Origin: Lentisphaeria bacterium
GTDB lineage: Bacteria; Verrucomicrobiota; Lentisphaeria; Victivallales; UBA1829
DNA: 16,396 bases
NCBI GenBank assembly: GCA_017456805.1
Contig: JAFTIQ010000078.1
Location: 1-16,396 of the forward strand
Direction: 5' to 3'
This document shows positions 6,678-14,688 of this stretch, one piece after another; the first letter of the stretch is position 1, and each line of letters starts with the position of its first letter. The notes beneath the pieces are model-generated. The model had not been told where the DNA came from, did not search any database, and saw only the letters and a program-made list of their open reading frames with translations. Position numbers and translations under genes: made by a program.

Positions 6678-7655
6678 ATGCCGGAACAGAAAAAGAAAGC
6701 TCCAAGAAACAGAACCCTCCGTTTGACGGAGAAGGAATTCGCTCAGTTCGAAAAAAAATTATTCGTTCCTGAAAAAAAACTTTCCCTCCGGAAAATTACC
6801 AATAAAATCATTTGTGCCGATTTTTTGCAGGTCATCGATTTCCTGCCCGATGGATTCGTGGATCTGCTCATCCTGGATCCGCCTTACAACCTTGATAAAA
6901 ATTTCAACGGAACAAAGTTCGCCAGCATGAAAAACGCGGAGTATGAAGCGTATCTGGATTCCTGGTTCCCAAAACTTCTCCGGCTGCTCAAACCGGAGGC
7001 TTCCGTTTATCTTTGCGGGGATTGGAAATGTTCCGCCGCTGAATTTTCGGTCATGGAAAAATATCTCCATGTCCGGAACCGGATCACATGGCAGCGGGAA
7101 AAAGGCCGCGGCGCCGCAGCCAACTGGAAAAACAGCTGCGAGGATATCTGGTTCGGAACTGTCAGCGAAAACTATTATTTCGATGTGGACGCCGTGAAGA
7201 TGAAACGGAAAGTCATTGCTCCCTATAAAAAAGACGGACAACCAAAGGACTGGGAGGAATCCGAGGGCGGAAAATACCGTTTGACCTGCCCCTCAAACTT
7301 CTGGGATGATATCTCTGTCCCCTATTGGTCCATGCCGGAAAATACGGATCATCCCACGCAGAAACCTGAAAAGCTTCTGGCAAAACTGATCCTGGCAAGC
7401 ACTCCGCCGGGGGCAATGGTCTTCGACCCCTTCTGCGGAAGCGGAACCACTGCCGTGACCGCTAAAAAACTGGGCAGAAACTATTGCGGGATCGAATGGA
7501 ACAAAGAGTATTGCTGCTGGACTCTTGCCCGCTTGAAAAAAGCAGAAACCGATCCTTCCATCCAAGGGTATACCGACGGTGTATTCTGGGAACGGAATAC
7601 CCTTGCAGAACAGAACAACAAAAAAAGAAAACGCGCTGTCCCTGTCAAAGATTGA
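6678..7655 (+). CDS. Beta-class DNA methyltransferase (N6-adenine or N4-cytosine)
   Basis: The enzyme transfers a methyl group from S-adenosylmethionine to adenine N6 or cytosine N4 in a specific DNA sequence. In the 325-residue form the catalytic motif IV DPPY is at 67-70. HPTQKP is at 225-230, and the AdoMet-binding motif I FDPFCGSGTT is at 249-258. Motif IV before motif I is the beta-class order, as in CcrM- and YhdJ-type enzymes. A basic N-terminal segment of about 40 residues precedes the fold. The recognition sequence cannot be read from the protein. No restriction endonuclease or specificity subunit is adjacent, so it looks like an orphan methyltransferase. The start at 6678 has AGAGG seven bases upstream. 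The in-frame ATG at 6636 would lie inside rnpB and has no ribosome site. The gene may be read from the rnpB promoter or from an unseen internal one. Confidence 0.93.
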   Translation: MPEQKKKAPRNRTLRLTEKEFAQFEKKLFVPEKKLSLRKITNKIICADFLQVIDFLPDGFVDLLILDPPYNLDKNFNGTKFASMKNAEYEAYLDSWFPKLLRLLKPEASVYLCGDWKCSAAEFSVMEKYLHVRNRITWQREKGRGAAANWKNSCEDIWFGTVSENYYFDVDAVKMKRKVIAPYKKDGQPKDWEESEGGKYRLTCPSNFWDDISVPYWSMPENTDHPTQKPEKLLAKLILASTPPGAMVFDPFCGSGTTAVTAKKLGRNYCGIEWNKEYCCWTLARLKKAETDPSIQGYTDGVFWERNTLAEQNNKKRKRAVPVKD

Positions 7656-7669
7656 TTTGAAATCAGGGA
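7638..7669. terminator. Weak hairpin between convergent genes
   Basis: CCCTG and CAGGG flank an inner TCAAA/TTTGA pairing around the stop codon of the methyltransferase, with a three-base bulge. No strong T run follows on either strand. It is the only candidate transcript end between the convergent genes ending at 7655 and 7683. Confidence 0.25.
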
Positions 7670-7682
7670 AACAGAATGTTCT

Positions 7683-9968
7683 TTACGGCGTTGTTTTTTC
7701 CGGCAGAGCCGGACGGTAATTTCTCAGGAACAGTTCCCGATGCCGTTTCCGGAGCTGCTCCGAACCGGGATCTGCGGCAAGACCTTCCAGAATCACTTTT
7801 TCTGCGCCGGAAAGATCATCTTCCAGAATCAGATCTCCGGCTTTTCTGACACATTCCCGGGCAAAGGTGCGGTCGGATTCCTTCACATACTTGAACACGG
7901 TATACTTCATGGCGGTGAAGCGGTATTTCCGGGGCGGCGGGATCTGAATGAAATTCTGCATGGAATCCGGAAGACGGTTCATGATATTGACAGGGGAATC
8001 TGCTTTCAATTCGGCGGCATTGGCGATGTAGCGGGAGGAGTAAGGATGCATCGGCCCGGCAAGCCCTTTGTCGAATATCACATAATCCGCCTGATAACGG
8101 TCACAGTACCGTTCCAGATCGGCAATTGTTCCGTGATACATGATGTTCAGATATTCTTCCACCGGACGGCGGATGGGTTCCATGCCGAACTGCGGCTGCA
8201 TGACCAGATTTGCGCCGGTATATGCCATCAGAACCGGAGATAAGGTGAAGCTGGCAACAACGGTTTCCCCTTTCATCGCCTCTCCGTCACGGAACCAGCG
8301 GATCAGATGAACCGTTTGCGGAAGATAGGAATCAACAGTCTGATAGGCTCTGACACGGGCGGAGGTTGTGATCACAAATTCAAAGAGAAGCAGAAAACAG
8401 AAGACCAGTGTCAGGAAAATCTTTGTTTTCTTTTTTGCTTTTCCCAATCCGTGGAACCATTCCTGATAAAGCATGGGGAGCGATATGGAAAGAAAAATAA
8501 TCAGGAATTCATGGTACCGCACGATCAGTGCAAACCCGCCGATAAAACCGATCGTGTAAAGATATGGCAGGAGATTTCTCGGCTTATCCCGGAGAATCGC
8601 TCTCCTGACAGGCGTGATCAATCCGCCCAGAAGAAGCAAAAAACAGAACCAGCCAAGAGTCAGCGGATAATAGTTCCAGAGATTCCGGACGGAGATCAAG
8701 CCCTGATGCATCCGCAGTTCCGGCATGGAACCAAGAGAGGGAAAATACCCGGAGGCAATATCCCAGGTGCAGGAGTGCATGGAAGGGGTCCACATGATCC
8801 GGGCATCGTAATCCATGACCGAAGGATCCAGCGGCTTTTCATTCAGAAACTTGAATTTCGCATGCATTACACTGGAGAAATGACTGTAATTTGCACGGTA
8901 TTCCGCATTGTCAATCACCCCGTGGTAGAATCCGAGAAGCACAACCGTTGCCCCCGCGATCACACAGAGACGTTTCCAGAATTTCATGGATGGAACATAC
9001 ATCACAAGGAACAGCAGCGGCAGCAGAACACAAACCAGCTTCGACATGATCAGACCGTATGTCACATTGAATGGAACAAGCAAAGCATTCAGAAGAATTG
9101 CCGAGGCAATGGCGATCCAGACCGATTTCCGCGCACCCGTGAACCGTCCGCCGGAGAGATATCTCAGCAGCTCATACGCAATCCAGATCCCGAACATCAT
9201 CTGGCAGAGATCCCACGCAGCAAAGGCAACCCCCGTCACAAAAAACAGCAGCAGAAGCCGGAATCTGCCCGGACGAAGATAGAGCGATTGTGCCAGAATC
9301 ATGGCAAACATGATCAGCGGAATACAAAAGTCTCCCCGGACGATATCCTGTCCGGTTGCCCGGGCGACAGCCGCGGCGGATACCGCGTGAAGCAATCCTC
9401 CCAGCACTGCCAGTTTCGGCGGCACACGGAGCACCACCAGCCAGAGAAATACCAATCCGGACAGCAGCGAAGTCCAGAGCCGGATATTGACAGATACAAA
9501 CCATGCAAAGTCCGGATTATCCTGCAGTTCCAATGCGGAACCGGAAGCCTCCGGCGGGGAACGGAACAGGCACAGAAAGCGGTAGCCCCAGCCAAGAACC
9601 CATTCCAGAGTCATATTCATCTGCGCGTAAGGCGGAACCTCAGGGAGATACGCAAGCCGTTCATCCCGTTGAGGAACTCCTTTTCCGGAAGCCACATCGG
9701 AAGCATAGGCAAACATCATGGCACTTTCCACGGTGAACGGCACAAAATTCGGGCGGGGTTCCGGGAACATATCTCCCCAGCTGGGCGAGGCAGGACGGTT
9801 CTTGTAAAAGTTTCCGTACCAGAGCGGTTCTGCATCTCCGACGGCGATTGCCAGAGTGGCAGCTTCCCGGTTATAGGTGCAAGTCCTGATGAAAAATGAG
9901 ATCAGAACGCATGTCAGGAACAGAAGGATCACCTGGATCCGGTATTTCCATTTTTTTTCAGGCAGCAT
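7683..9968 (-). CDS. Polytopic membrane protein, possible GT-C-type glycosyltransferase
   Basis: The 761-residue product has an N-terminal membrane helix (about 11-27), a long extracytoplasmic loop (about 30-160), and then roughly ten to twelve hydrophobic helices between about 165 and 535. It ends in a soluble C-terminal part of about 220 residues. This architecture, with a large first loop and a soluble tail containing QADYVIFDKG, resembles GT-C glycosyltransferases and the STT3/PMT-like group. A DAE acidic motif at 45-47 in the first loop would fit the metal-binding acidic motif of that class. The assignment rests on layout and not on a clear family signature. The final 60 residues (AEKVILEGLAADPGSEQLRK) look like a single TPR-like helix pair. 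It starts one base after the rpoN stop with only a distant AAAGG, so translation is probably coupled. As last gene of the operon it ends at 7683, facing the methyltransferase gene. Confidence 0.6.
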   Translation of the reverse strand: MLPEKKWKYRIQVILLFLTCVLISFFIRTCTYNREAATLAIAVGDAEPLWYGNFYKNRPASPSWGDMFPEPRPNFVPFTVESAMMFAYASDVASGKGVPQRDERLAYLPEVPPYAQMNMTLEWVLGWGYRFLCLFRSPPEASGSALELQDNPDFAWFVSVNIRLWTSLLSGLVFLWLVVLRVPPKLAVLGGLLHAVSAAAVARATGQDIVRGDFCIPLIMFAMILAQSLYLRPGRFRLLLLFFVTGVAFAAWDLCQMMFGIWIAYELLRYLSGGRFTGARKSVWIAIASAILLNALLVPFNVTYGLIMSKLVCVLLPLLFLVMYVPSMKFWKRLCVIAGATVVLLGFYHGVIDNAEYRANYSHFSSVMHAKFKFLNEKPLDPSVMDYDARIMWTPSMHSCTWDIASGYFPSLGSMPELRMHQGLISVRNLWNYYPLTLGWFCFLLLLGGLITPVRRAILRDKPRNLLPYLYTIGFIGGFALIVRYHEFLIIFLSISLPMLYQEWFHGLGKAKKKTKIFLTLVFCFLLLFEFVITTSARVRAYQTVDSYLPQTVHLIRWFRDGEAMKGETVVASFTLSPVLMAYTGANLVMQPQFGMEPIRRPVEEYLNIMYHGTIADLERYCDRYQADYVIFDKGLAGPMHPYSSRYIANAAELKADSPVNIMNRLPDSMQNFIQIPPPRKYRFTAMKYTVFKYVKESDRTFARECVRKAGDLILEDDLSGAEKVILEGLAADPGSEQLRKRHRELFLRNYRPALPEKTTP

Positions 9969-9969
9969 A

Positions 9970-11412
9970 TCAGATGATTACCTTTCTTAAATGAGAGGCC
10001 TGAATCCCCAGTTCCTCCCGGTATTTTGCAACAGTTCTGCGGCGGATCTCAATCCCGCGGGCGGAAAGCAGATCTGTCAACTTGCTGTCAGACAACGGTT
10101 TCCGCGGATCTTCCCCGTCCACCAGTTCCCGGATCAGTTCCTTGACACTCTTGGAGGAGATGGAAGACCCGTCTTCTGTGGTAAATCCGCCGGAGAAGAA
10201 ATATTTGAACTCAAAGACTCCCTGAGGGGTCCGGATATATTTATTGGAAATCGCGCGGCTGACGGTAGATTCGCTCAGATTCAGTTTATCTGCAATCAGC
10301 TTCATGGTCATGGGATGAAGCGATTCCACCCCGTTTTTCAGAAAATCGAATTGTTCCGAAGCGATCAGCTCTGCAATTTTCCCGATGGTGGTTTTCCGTT
10401 TTTCCAGAGAATCCATCAGTTCCCGGGCATCCTGGATTTTTTTTGCCAGATACTCCCGGGCTTCCTGCTGGGTTTCCGGATTATTCAGCATCTCTTCATA
10501 GTATTCCGAGATCCTGAGACGCGGGATTTCCCGTTCCTGAACGATCACCTTGAATCCATCTTTCTCCGGAACGATTTCCGCTTCCGGAATGACGTAATGT
10601 GCCGCATTCTGAATGACATTTCCTCCGGGGAACGGGTTCATTTTCCGGATTTTCCCCACTAGGATCTGTACTGCTTCCGGCGGAAGATCCATTTTGCTGC
10701 CGATGAGACTCAGTCGGTTTTTGGCAATATCTTCCAAATGGTCGCAGATCATGGTTTTCAGATCATCTGCATCCGGATCTTTCTCCTCGATCTGCAGGAG
10801 CAGACATTCCTTCAGATCTCTTGCTCCGATTCCGGGAGGATCAAAGCTCTGAACCAGTTTCAGCGCGGATTCCACCTCTTCCATGGAACAATTGCCCATC
10901 ATGGCAATATCTGCCGGATGAGTCCCGAGATAACCTGTTTCATCGATTCCCTCAATGATGAGTTCTGCGATTTCTTTTTCTCTTTTGCTGCATTCGGAAA
11001 GGCGCAGCTGGGAGGAGAGGTGATCCCAGAGATTTTCCACATCAGCGACAGATTCGAAAAATCGGGTTCTCCGTTCTTCGGCTTCATCCGAGAGATCTCT
11101 TGGCATATTCAGTTCTTCCGGATTATTGCCCTCAGCCGCCAGTTGAAGCACCTGTTCCATCGCCTCTTTCATATCTTCGGGATCCTGTTCGGGAGGGGCA
11201 TCCTGCCGGAGAGGATCTTCCTGAGGAAAGGAATCAAAATCCTGTTCTTCGATTTCCAGAACAGGATTCTGTTCGATTGCCTGAGAGATCAGGTTCTGGA
11301 GTTCCAGAGCGGTGGCATGAAGCAGATCAAGAGACTGGATCTGCTGGGCAGAGATCGTCTGTTCCTGCCGCAGATCCGTTTTCTGCATCATGTTCTGAGA
11401 GAGATTCGCCAT
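9970..11412 (-). CDS. rpoN: RNA polymerase sigma-54 factor
   Basis: RpoN directs RNA polymerase to -24/-12 promoters that need AAA+ activators. The 480-residue protein has all regions. Glutamine-rich region I spans about 13-53 and includes QTISAQQIQSLDLL and NPVLEIEE. An acidic region II lies at about 56-115. The core-binding domain spans about 120-310, with DPPGIGARDLKECLLLQ at 191-207. The helix-turn-helix is around 365-390 (LNLSESTVSRAISNKYI). The RpoN box RRRTVAKYRE is at 457-466. Length and motifs are normal and nothing is missing. The ATG is five bases after the pepF stop and no good Shine-Dalgarno is seen, so coupling to pepF translation is likely. The usual companions of rpoN elsewhere (lptB, hpf, ptsN, rapZ) are absent here. 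No enhancer-binding activator is encoded in the window. Confidence 0.97.
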   Translation of the reverse strand: MANLSQNMMQKTDLRQEQTISAQQIQSLDLLHATALELQNLISQAIEQNPVLEIEEQDFDSFPQEDPLRQDAPPEQDPEDMKEAMEQVLQLAAEGNNPEELNMPRDLSDEAEERRTRFFESVADVENLWDHLSSQLRLSECSKREKEIAELIIEGIDETGYLGTHPADIAMMGNCSMEEVESALKLVQSFDPPGIGARDLKECLLLQIEEKDPDADDLKTMICDHLEDIAKNRLSLIGSKMDLPPEAVQILVGKIRKMNPFPGGNVIQNAAHYVIPEAEIVPEKDGFKVIVQEREIPRLRISEYYEEMLNNPETQQEAREYLAKKIQDARELMDSLEKRKTTIGKIAELIASEQFDFLKNGVESLHPMTMKLIADKLNLSESTVSRAISNKYIRTPQGVFEFKYFFSGGFTTEDGSSISSKSVKELIRELVDGEDPRKPLSDSKLTDLLSARGIEIRRRTVAKYREELGIQASHLRKVII

Positions 11413-11417
11413 AAGTT

Positions 11418-13199
11418 TTATAACATCAGAGATTCCAGTTTATCCACCTGTTCCGAGAACAGTTTTAATGCCTGCTGAATGGGGGCGGGCGTTGTGAAGT
11501 CCACTCCCGCATCCTTCATGATGTCAATGACATCTTTGGAGTCGCCAGCTTTGAGAAAACGGAAATAGCCTTCTGTATCGCCGGCAAGGATCTTCTGAGC
11601 CAGCGCCGCCGCAGCAGAGATCCCGGTCGCATATTTATAAACGTAAAAATCATAATGGAAGTGAGGAATCCGTGCCCATTCATACTGGATTTCCGGATCG
11701 TTCACCACATCTTCCCCGTGATAGAGAGCGTTCAGCGCAAGATATTTTTCACAGAGATGATCTGCGGTCAACGGGATCCCCGCCGCAGAATCTTCATGCA
11801 TCATCAACTCAAATTCCGCAAACATAGTCTGCCGGTAAAGCGTTCCACGGAAGGTATCCACAAGATGATTCACCAGATATGCTTTTTCCTGTTTGCTTTT
11901 TGCTTTGGAAAGAAGATACTGCTGAAGCAGGATCTCATTGGTCGTGGAAGCCACTTCTGCTACAAAGATCTTGTATCCGGCATAATGATATTCATTGGAA
12001 CTGTTGGAATAATAGGAGTGCATGGAGTGTCCAAGCTCATGAGCCAGGGTAAATACACTGTCCAGTGTTCCGGAATGGTTCAGAAGAAGATAAGGCGGTT
12101 TGCCGTAGCATCCGCCGGAATAAGCTCCGGAGCGTTTTCCTTTACATTCGGGAATATCGATCCAGCGTTCTTCAAATGCCCGTTTCAGAACGGTTCCATA
12201 GTCTTTCCCGAGAGGCTGGAGTGCGTTCTGCACCATTTCACGGGCTTCTTCCCAGGGGATTTTCCGTGCCGCTTCCGGAACCAGCGGACAAATGATATCA
12301 TACATATTCAATTTTTCCAAACCGAGTTTTTTTGCCCGGAAGGAAAAATACCGGTGAAGCGGAGCAAGGTTTTCATGAACTGCAGAAATCAGAGAACGGT
12401 AAACCTTTTCCGGGATGTTATCTTCCGAAAGAGAGGAGCATAAGGCAGATTTATAATTCCGCATCCGGGCATCCACCACATGATTCCGGACTTCGGAATC
12501 CATGAGTACCGCAAAGGTGTTCCGGAATCCGGCGTAGACGGAATAGATTCCTTTGAATGCATCCCGGCGCACCTCCCGGTTCCCGGATTCCAGAAAACTG
12601 ATATAATTTCCCTGAGAAAGGCGGACCTCTTCTCCTGCTTCATTTTTGATCAGAGGAAACACCAGGTCGGCATCGTTCAGGATGGAAAATGCCTTTTCCG
12701 GAGTCTGAAATGCTTCTCCGGAGAGTTCCAGAACCCGTTCTTCTGCTTCAGAAAGAGTGTGTTTCCGGTCCCTGCCGATCTCTTTCAGAGTTCTGCGGTA
12801 AAATTTCAGGACAGGAGCTTTCAGGAGCTGCTTGAACTGATCTTCCGGCAGAGCGGTCAGCTCCGGTTCAAACCAGGCTGTTTCCCCGCCGATTTCAGAG
12901 GCTGTGGCACTGATCCGGTCCATCCGGGCACGATTGGCGGAGTTCCCGGTATCTTCATCGGACCGGAGACTGGCAAAGGTAAAAAGCTGATCCATGAGAA
13001 GAGAAAGCTCATCACTTGCCCGGAATGCCTCATAAAGCATTTGCGGATCTGATAATTTTCCTTTATACTGATTGAACTTCCGGACCATGCCCTTCAGTTT
13101 TTTGAAATCTTTCTCCCATGCCTGAGCGGAAGAATACAATGGGGTAAGATCCCAGGTCTGTTCTTCCGGGAGTTCTGCTCTGCTCGGTATTTCTTTCAT
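11418..13199 (-). CDS. pepF: Oligoendopeptidase F (M3B metallopeptidase)
   Basis: PepF is a cytosolic zinc peptidase that cuts short oligopeptides. The 593-residue protein has the normal length and the M3 catalytic motif HELGH at 387-391 (within TLAHELGHSMHSYYS), with the third zinc ligand expected at E415 in FVAEVAST. The N-terminal helical oligoendopeptidase domain covers about 110-190. The C-terminal substrate-pocket residues are represented by HFHYDFYVYKYATG near 540. The start overlaps the stop of the upstream permease gene in an ATGA arrangement, and AGGA lies seven bases before the ATG, supporting the start and translational coupling. It is the second gene of the four-gene operon. Co-transcription with rpoN looks organisational, since no shared pathway is evident. 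Confidence 0.95.
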   Translation of the reverse strand: MKEIPSRAELPEEQTWDLTPLYSSAQAWEKDFKKLKGMVRKFNQYKGKLSDPQMLYEAFRASDELSLLMDQLFTFASLRSDEDTGNSANRARMDRISATASEIGGETAWFEPELTALPEDQFKQLLKAPVLKFYRRTLKEIGRDRKHTLSEAEERVLELSGEAFQTPEKAFSILNDADLVFPLIKNEAGEEVRLSQGNYISFLESGNREVRRDAFKGIYSVYAGFRNTFAVLMDSEVRNHVVDARMRNYKSALCSSLSEDNIPEKVYRSLISAVHENLAPLHRYFSFRAKKLGLEKLNMYDIICPLVPEAARKIPWEEAREMVQNALQPLGKDYGTVLKRAFEERWIDIPECKGKRSGAYSGGCYGKPPYLLLNHSGTLDSVFTLAHELGHSMHSYYSNSSNEYHYAGYKIFVAEVASTTNEILLQQYLLSKAKSKQEKAYLVNHLVDTFRGTLYRQTMFAEFELMMHEDSAAGIPLTADHLCEKYLALNALYHGEDVVNDPEIQYEWARIPHFHYDFYVYKYATGISAAAALAQKILAGDTEGYFRFLKAGDSKDVIDIMKDAGVDFTTPAPIQQALKLFSEQVDKLESLML

Positions 13200-14518
13200 A
13201 ATGATTCCTTTTGCAGCATTTTTTCCGTAGATTCTGTGGAGGAGGTCGCCTTATAGATCTCAGGAATGATATATTTGATAATGGCCGCCGCCGGAACTGC
13301 AAAGATCATTCCGCTGATCCCTGCCACTAATCCACCGATCAATACAACGATAATCGTCTCCACACTCGTCAGCCCGGAAACCTCTCCGATAAATACCGGA
13401 TAAAGGAAGAATTGTTCCAGCAATCCGTTGATCAGAAGATAGATCACACAGACAAAAATCAAGGTCAGGAACAGGGATGAATCACAGAAGGCAATACAGA
13501 GACACGCCGTCAGCGTGAAACTGATCACAGGCCCGATGAACGGAAGAAGGATCGCCAGACAGGCAACACTTCCCGCCAGCAGCGGATACGGGATCCCACC
13601 GGCCGTAAACAGCAGCGTATAAAGAACAAATTCGATCATGATCACAATAAAATAGCCGCGAACCCACCGGGAAAGAATCACGTTGATATGGTTGAGGATC
13701 CGGACAGCCTGATTTTTTGTGCTTTCCGAAACCGCCGGAAGCCACGGGGAATTGTAAAACTGGTTCACAAACCATTCGCTCGTCCGTTCCCGGCGTTCTT
13801 TGCCGGAACCTTCAAACATGGCAATTTTCTGCAGAAAATAAAAACCGAAGAAGATCGAAAGAGTAATATCAAGCAGTAAATATCCCAAGCCTTTCAAAAG
13901 ACGGTAGATTACGCTAAACACGTCTTTCCCCCGCGCAATCGCAAAGGAGGTCAGTGTATCTTTGTTCTCTTCAGCAAGAGCTTTCAGGTTCTGACGGAAA
14001 GAAACCAGAATCCCCCGGGGCTCTTCGTTCTCTTCCTGATGCGATTTTGTTTCCAGCAGATAATTTTCCACTTTCGTAACCGTAGGACTCTTCTTTCCCC
14101 ATTCGGTAATGGCATTTTTCGCACTTTTTGCATAAGGGATAAGCACTGCAAAAGCAAGGATCGTAACAAGAAGGATCACCGCAAACAATGTCATCAATGC
14201 TGCAAATGAAGCCTTGAATACTCTTTGCTGTTTCAGCTGCTTTTCCTGTTCTTCCGGAGTCAGTTCTTTTTTGGAGAACCGTTCCTTGAACCGGAGGAAC
14301 CATCCCTTCTTCTCATTATGACAAAACACTTTGTCGAGATAAAAGCGTTCAACGGGGAGCAGGACACAGGCGAGCAGCACACCGAATACCAGGGATCTCA
14401 GCCAGGTTGCACAAATCAGAAAGATCAGAATGATCAGAACCGCAGCCAGAACCCCGGCGCCGCCGCGTTTCATGAATTTCCGGAAAAATCCGCCGGTCTC
14501 TTTTTTTTCTTCTTCCAT
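13196..14518 (-). CDS. AI-2E family transporter (PF01594-type permease)
   Basis: The product is a cytoplasmic-membrane protein of the AI-2E/YdiK/PerM family, whose members export or exchange diverse small solutes. The name does not prove autoinducer-2 transport. From the ATG at 14518 it has 440 residues, with two N-terminal helices, a charged cytoplasmic insert (KERFSKKELTPEEQEKQLK), a third helix, a long soluble segment, and a C-terminal bundle of about five helices. The C-terminal GGLVAGISGMIFAVPAAAIIK closely follows the family signature. A TTG at 14536 would add six residues, but the GGAG at 14528-14531 would then lie inside the gene. From 14518 that GGAG is 12 bases away, which is long; an in-frame CTG at 14524 is a third option. 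Its stop overlaps the pepF start by four bases. It is the first gene of the operon. Confidence 0.9.
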   Translation of the reverse strand: MEEEKKETGGFFRKFMKRGGAGVLAAVLIILIFLICATWLRSLVFGVLLACVLLPVERFYLDKVFCHNEKKGWFLRFKERFSKKELTPEEQEKQLKQQRVFKASFAALMTLFAVILLVTILAFAVLIPYAKSAKNAITEWGKKSPTVTKVENYLLETKSHQEENEEPRGILVSFRQNLKALAEENKDTLTSFAIARGKDVFSVIYRLLKGLGYLLLDITLSIFFGFYFLQKIAMFEGSGKERRERTSEWFVNQFYNSPWLPAVSESTKNQAVRILNHINVILSRWVRGYFIVIMIEFVLYTLLFTAGGIPYPLLAGSVACLAILLPFIGPVISFTLTACLCIAFCDSSLFLTLIFVCVIYLLINGLLEQFFLYPVFIGEVSGLTSVETIIVVLIGGLVAGISGMIFAVPAAAIIKYIIPEIYKATSSTESTEKMLQKESL

Positions 14519-14565
14519 AATCAGTATATTCTCCAATTCAAATTTTTTCTTTTTACGATAGTGGT

Positions 14566-14594
14566 AAGATAACCTGAAACCGGGAGATTTTCAA
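14566..14594 (-). promoter_or_regulatory. Promoter of the permease-pepF-rpoN-membrane protein operon
   Basis: On the - strand TTGAAA (14589-14594) and TATCTT (14566-14571) are 17 bases apart. The predicted start near 14559 leaves about 40 bases of leader. No other convincing promoter is seen between the tightly packed genes downstream to 7683. Confidence 0.6.
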
Positions 14595-14616
14595 GAAATA
14601 ATCGAGAAAAACATGC

Positions 14617-14655
14617 AAAAAAAACAACCGGCCTCAATCTCTTGAAGCCGGCTGT
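14617..14655 (-). terminator. Rho-independent terminator of the hydrolase-like gene
   Basis: On the - strand a 14 bp stem including two G-T pairs (ACAGCCGGCTTCAA with TTGAGGCCGGTTGT) is closed by a GAGA tetraloop of the GNRA type. Eight T residues follow immediately. It begins 33 bases after the stop at 14689 and lies just upstream of the next operon's promoter, insulating it. Confidence 0.92.
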
Positions 14656-14688
14656 ATTCTGAATCAGATTTGATTCCGGTGGAATCTC

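Noticed and set aside
8307..9899. 530-codon + strand frame opposite the large membrane protein gene
   Set aside because: It is antisense to a clear multi-helix protein in a tight operon, has low-complexity His/Gln/Lys/Arg-rich composition expected from complementing hydrophobic codons, and no recognisable domain.
14519..14536. TTG start at 14536 for the AI-2E family permease
   Set aside because: It would place the only GGAG motif inside the coding sequence. The ATG at 14518 is preferred, though its spacing to GGAG is long.
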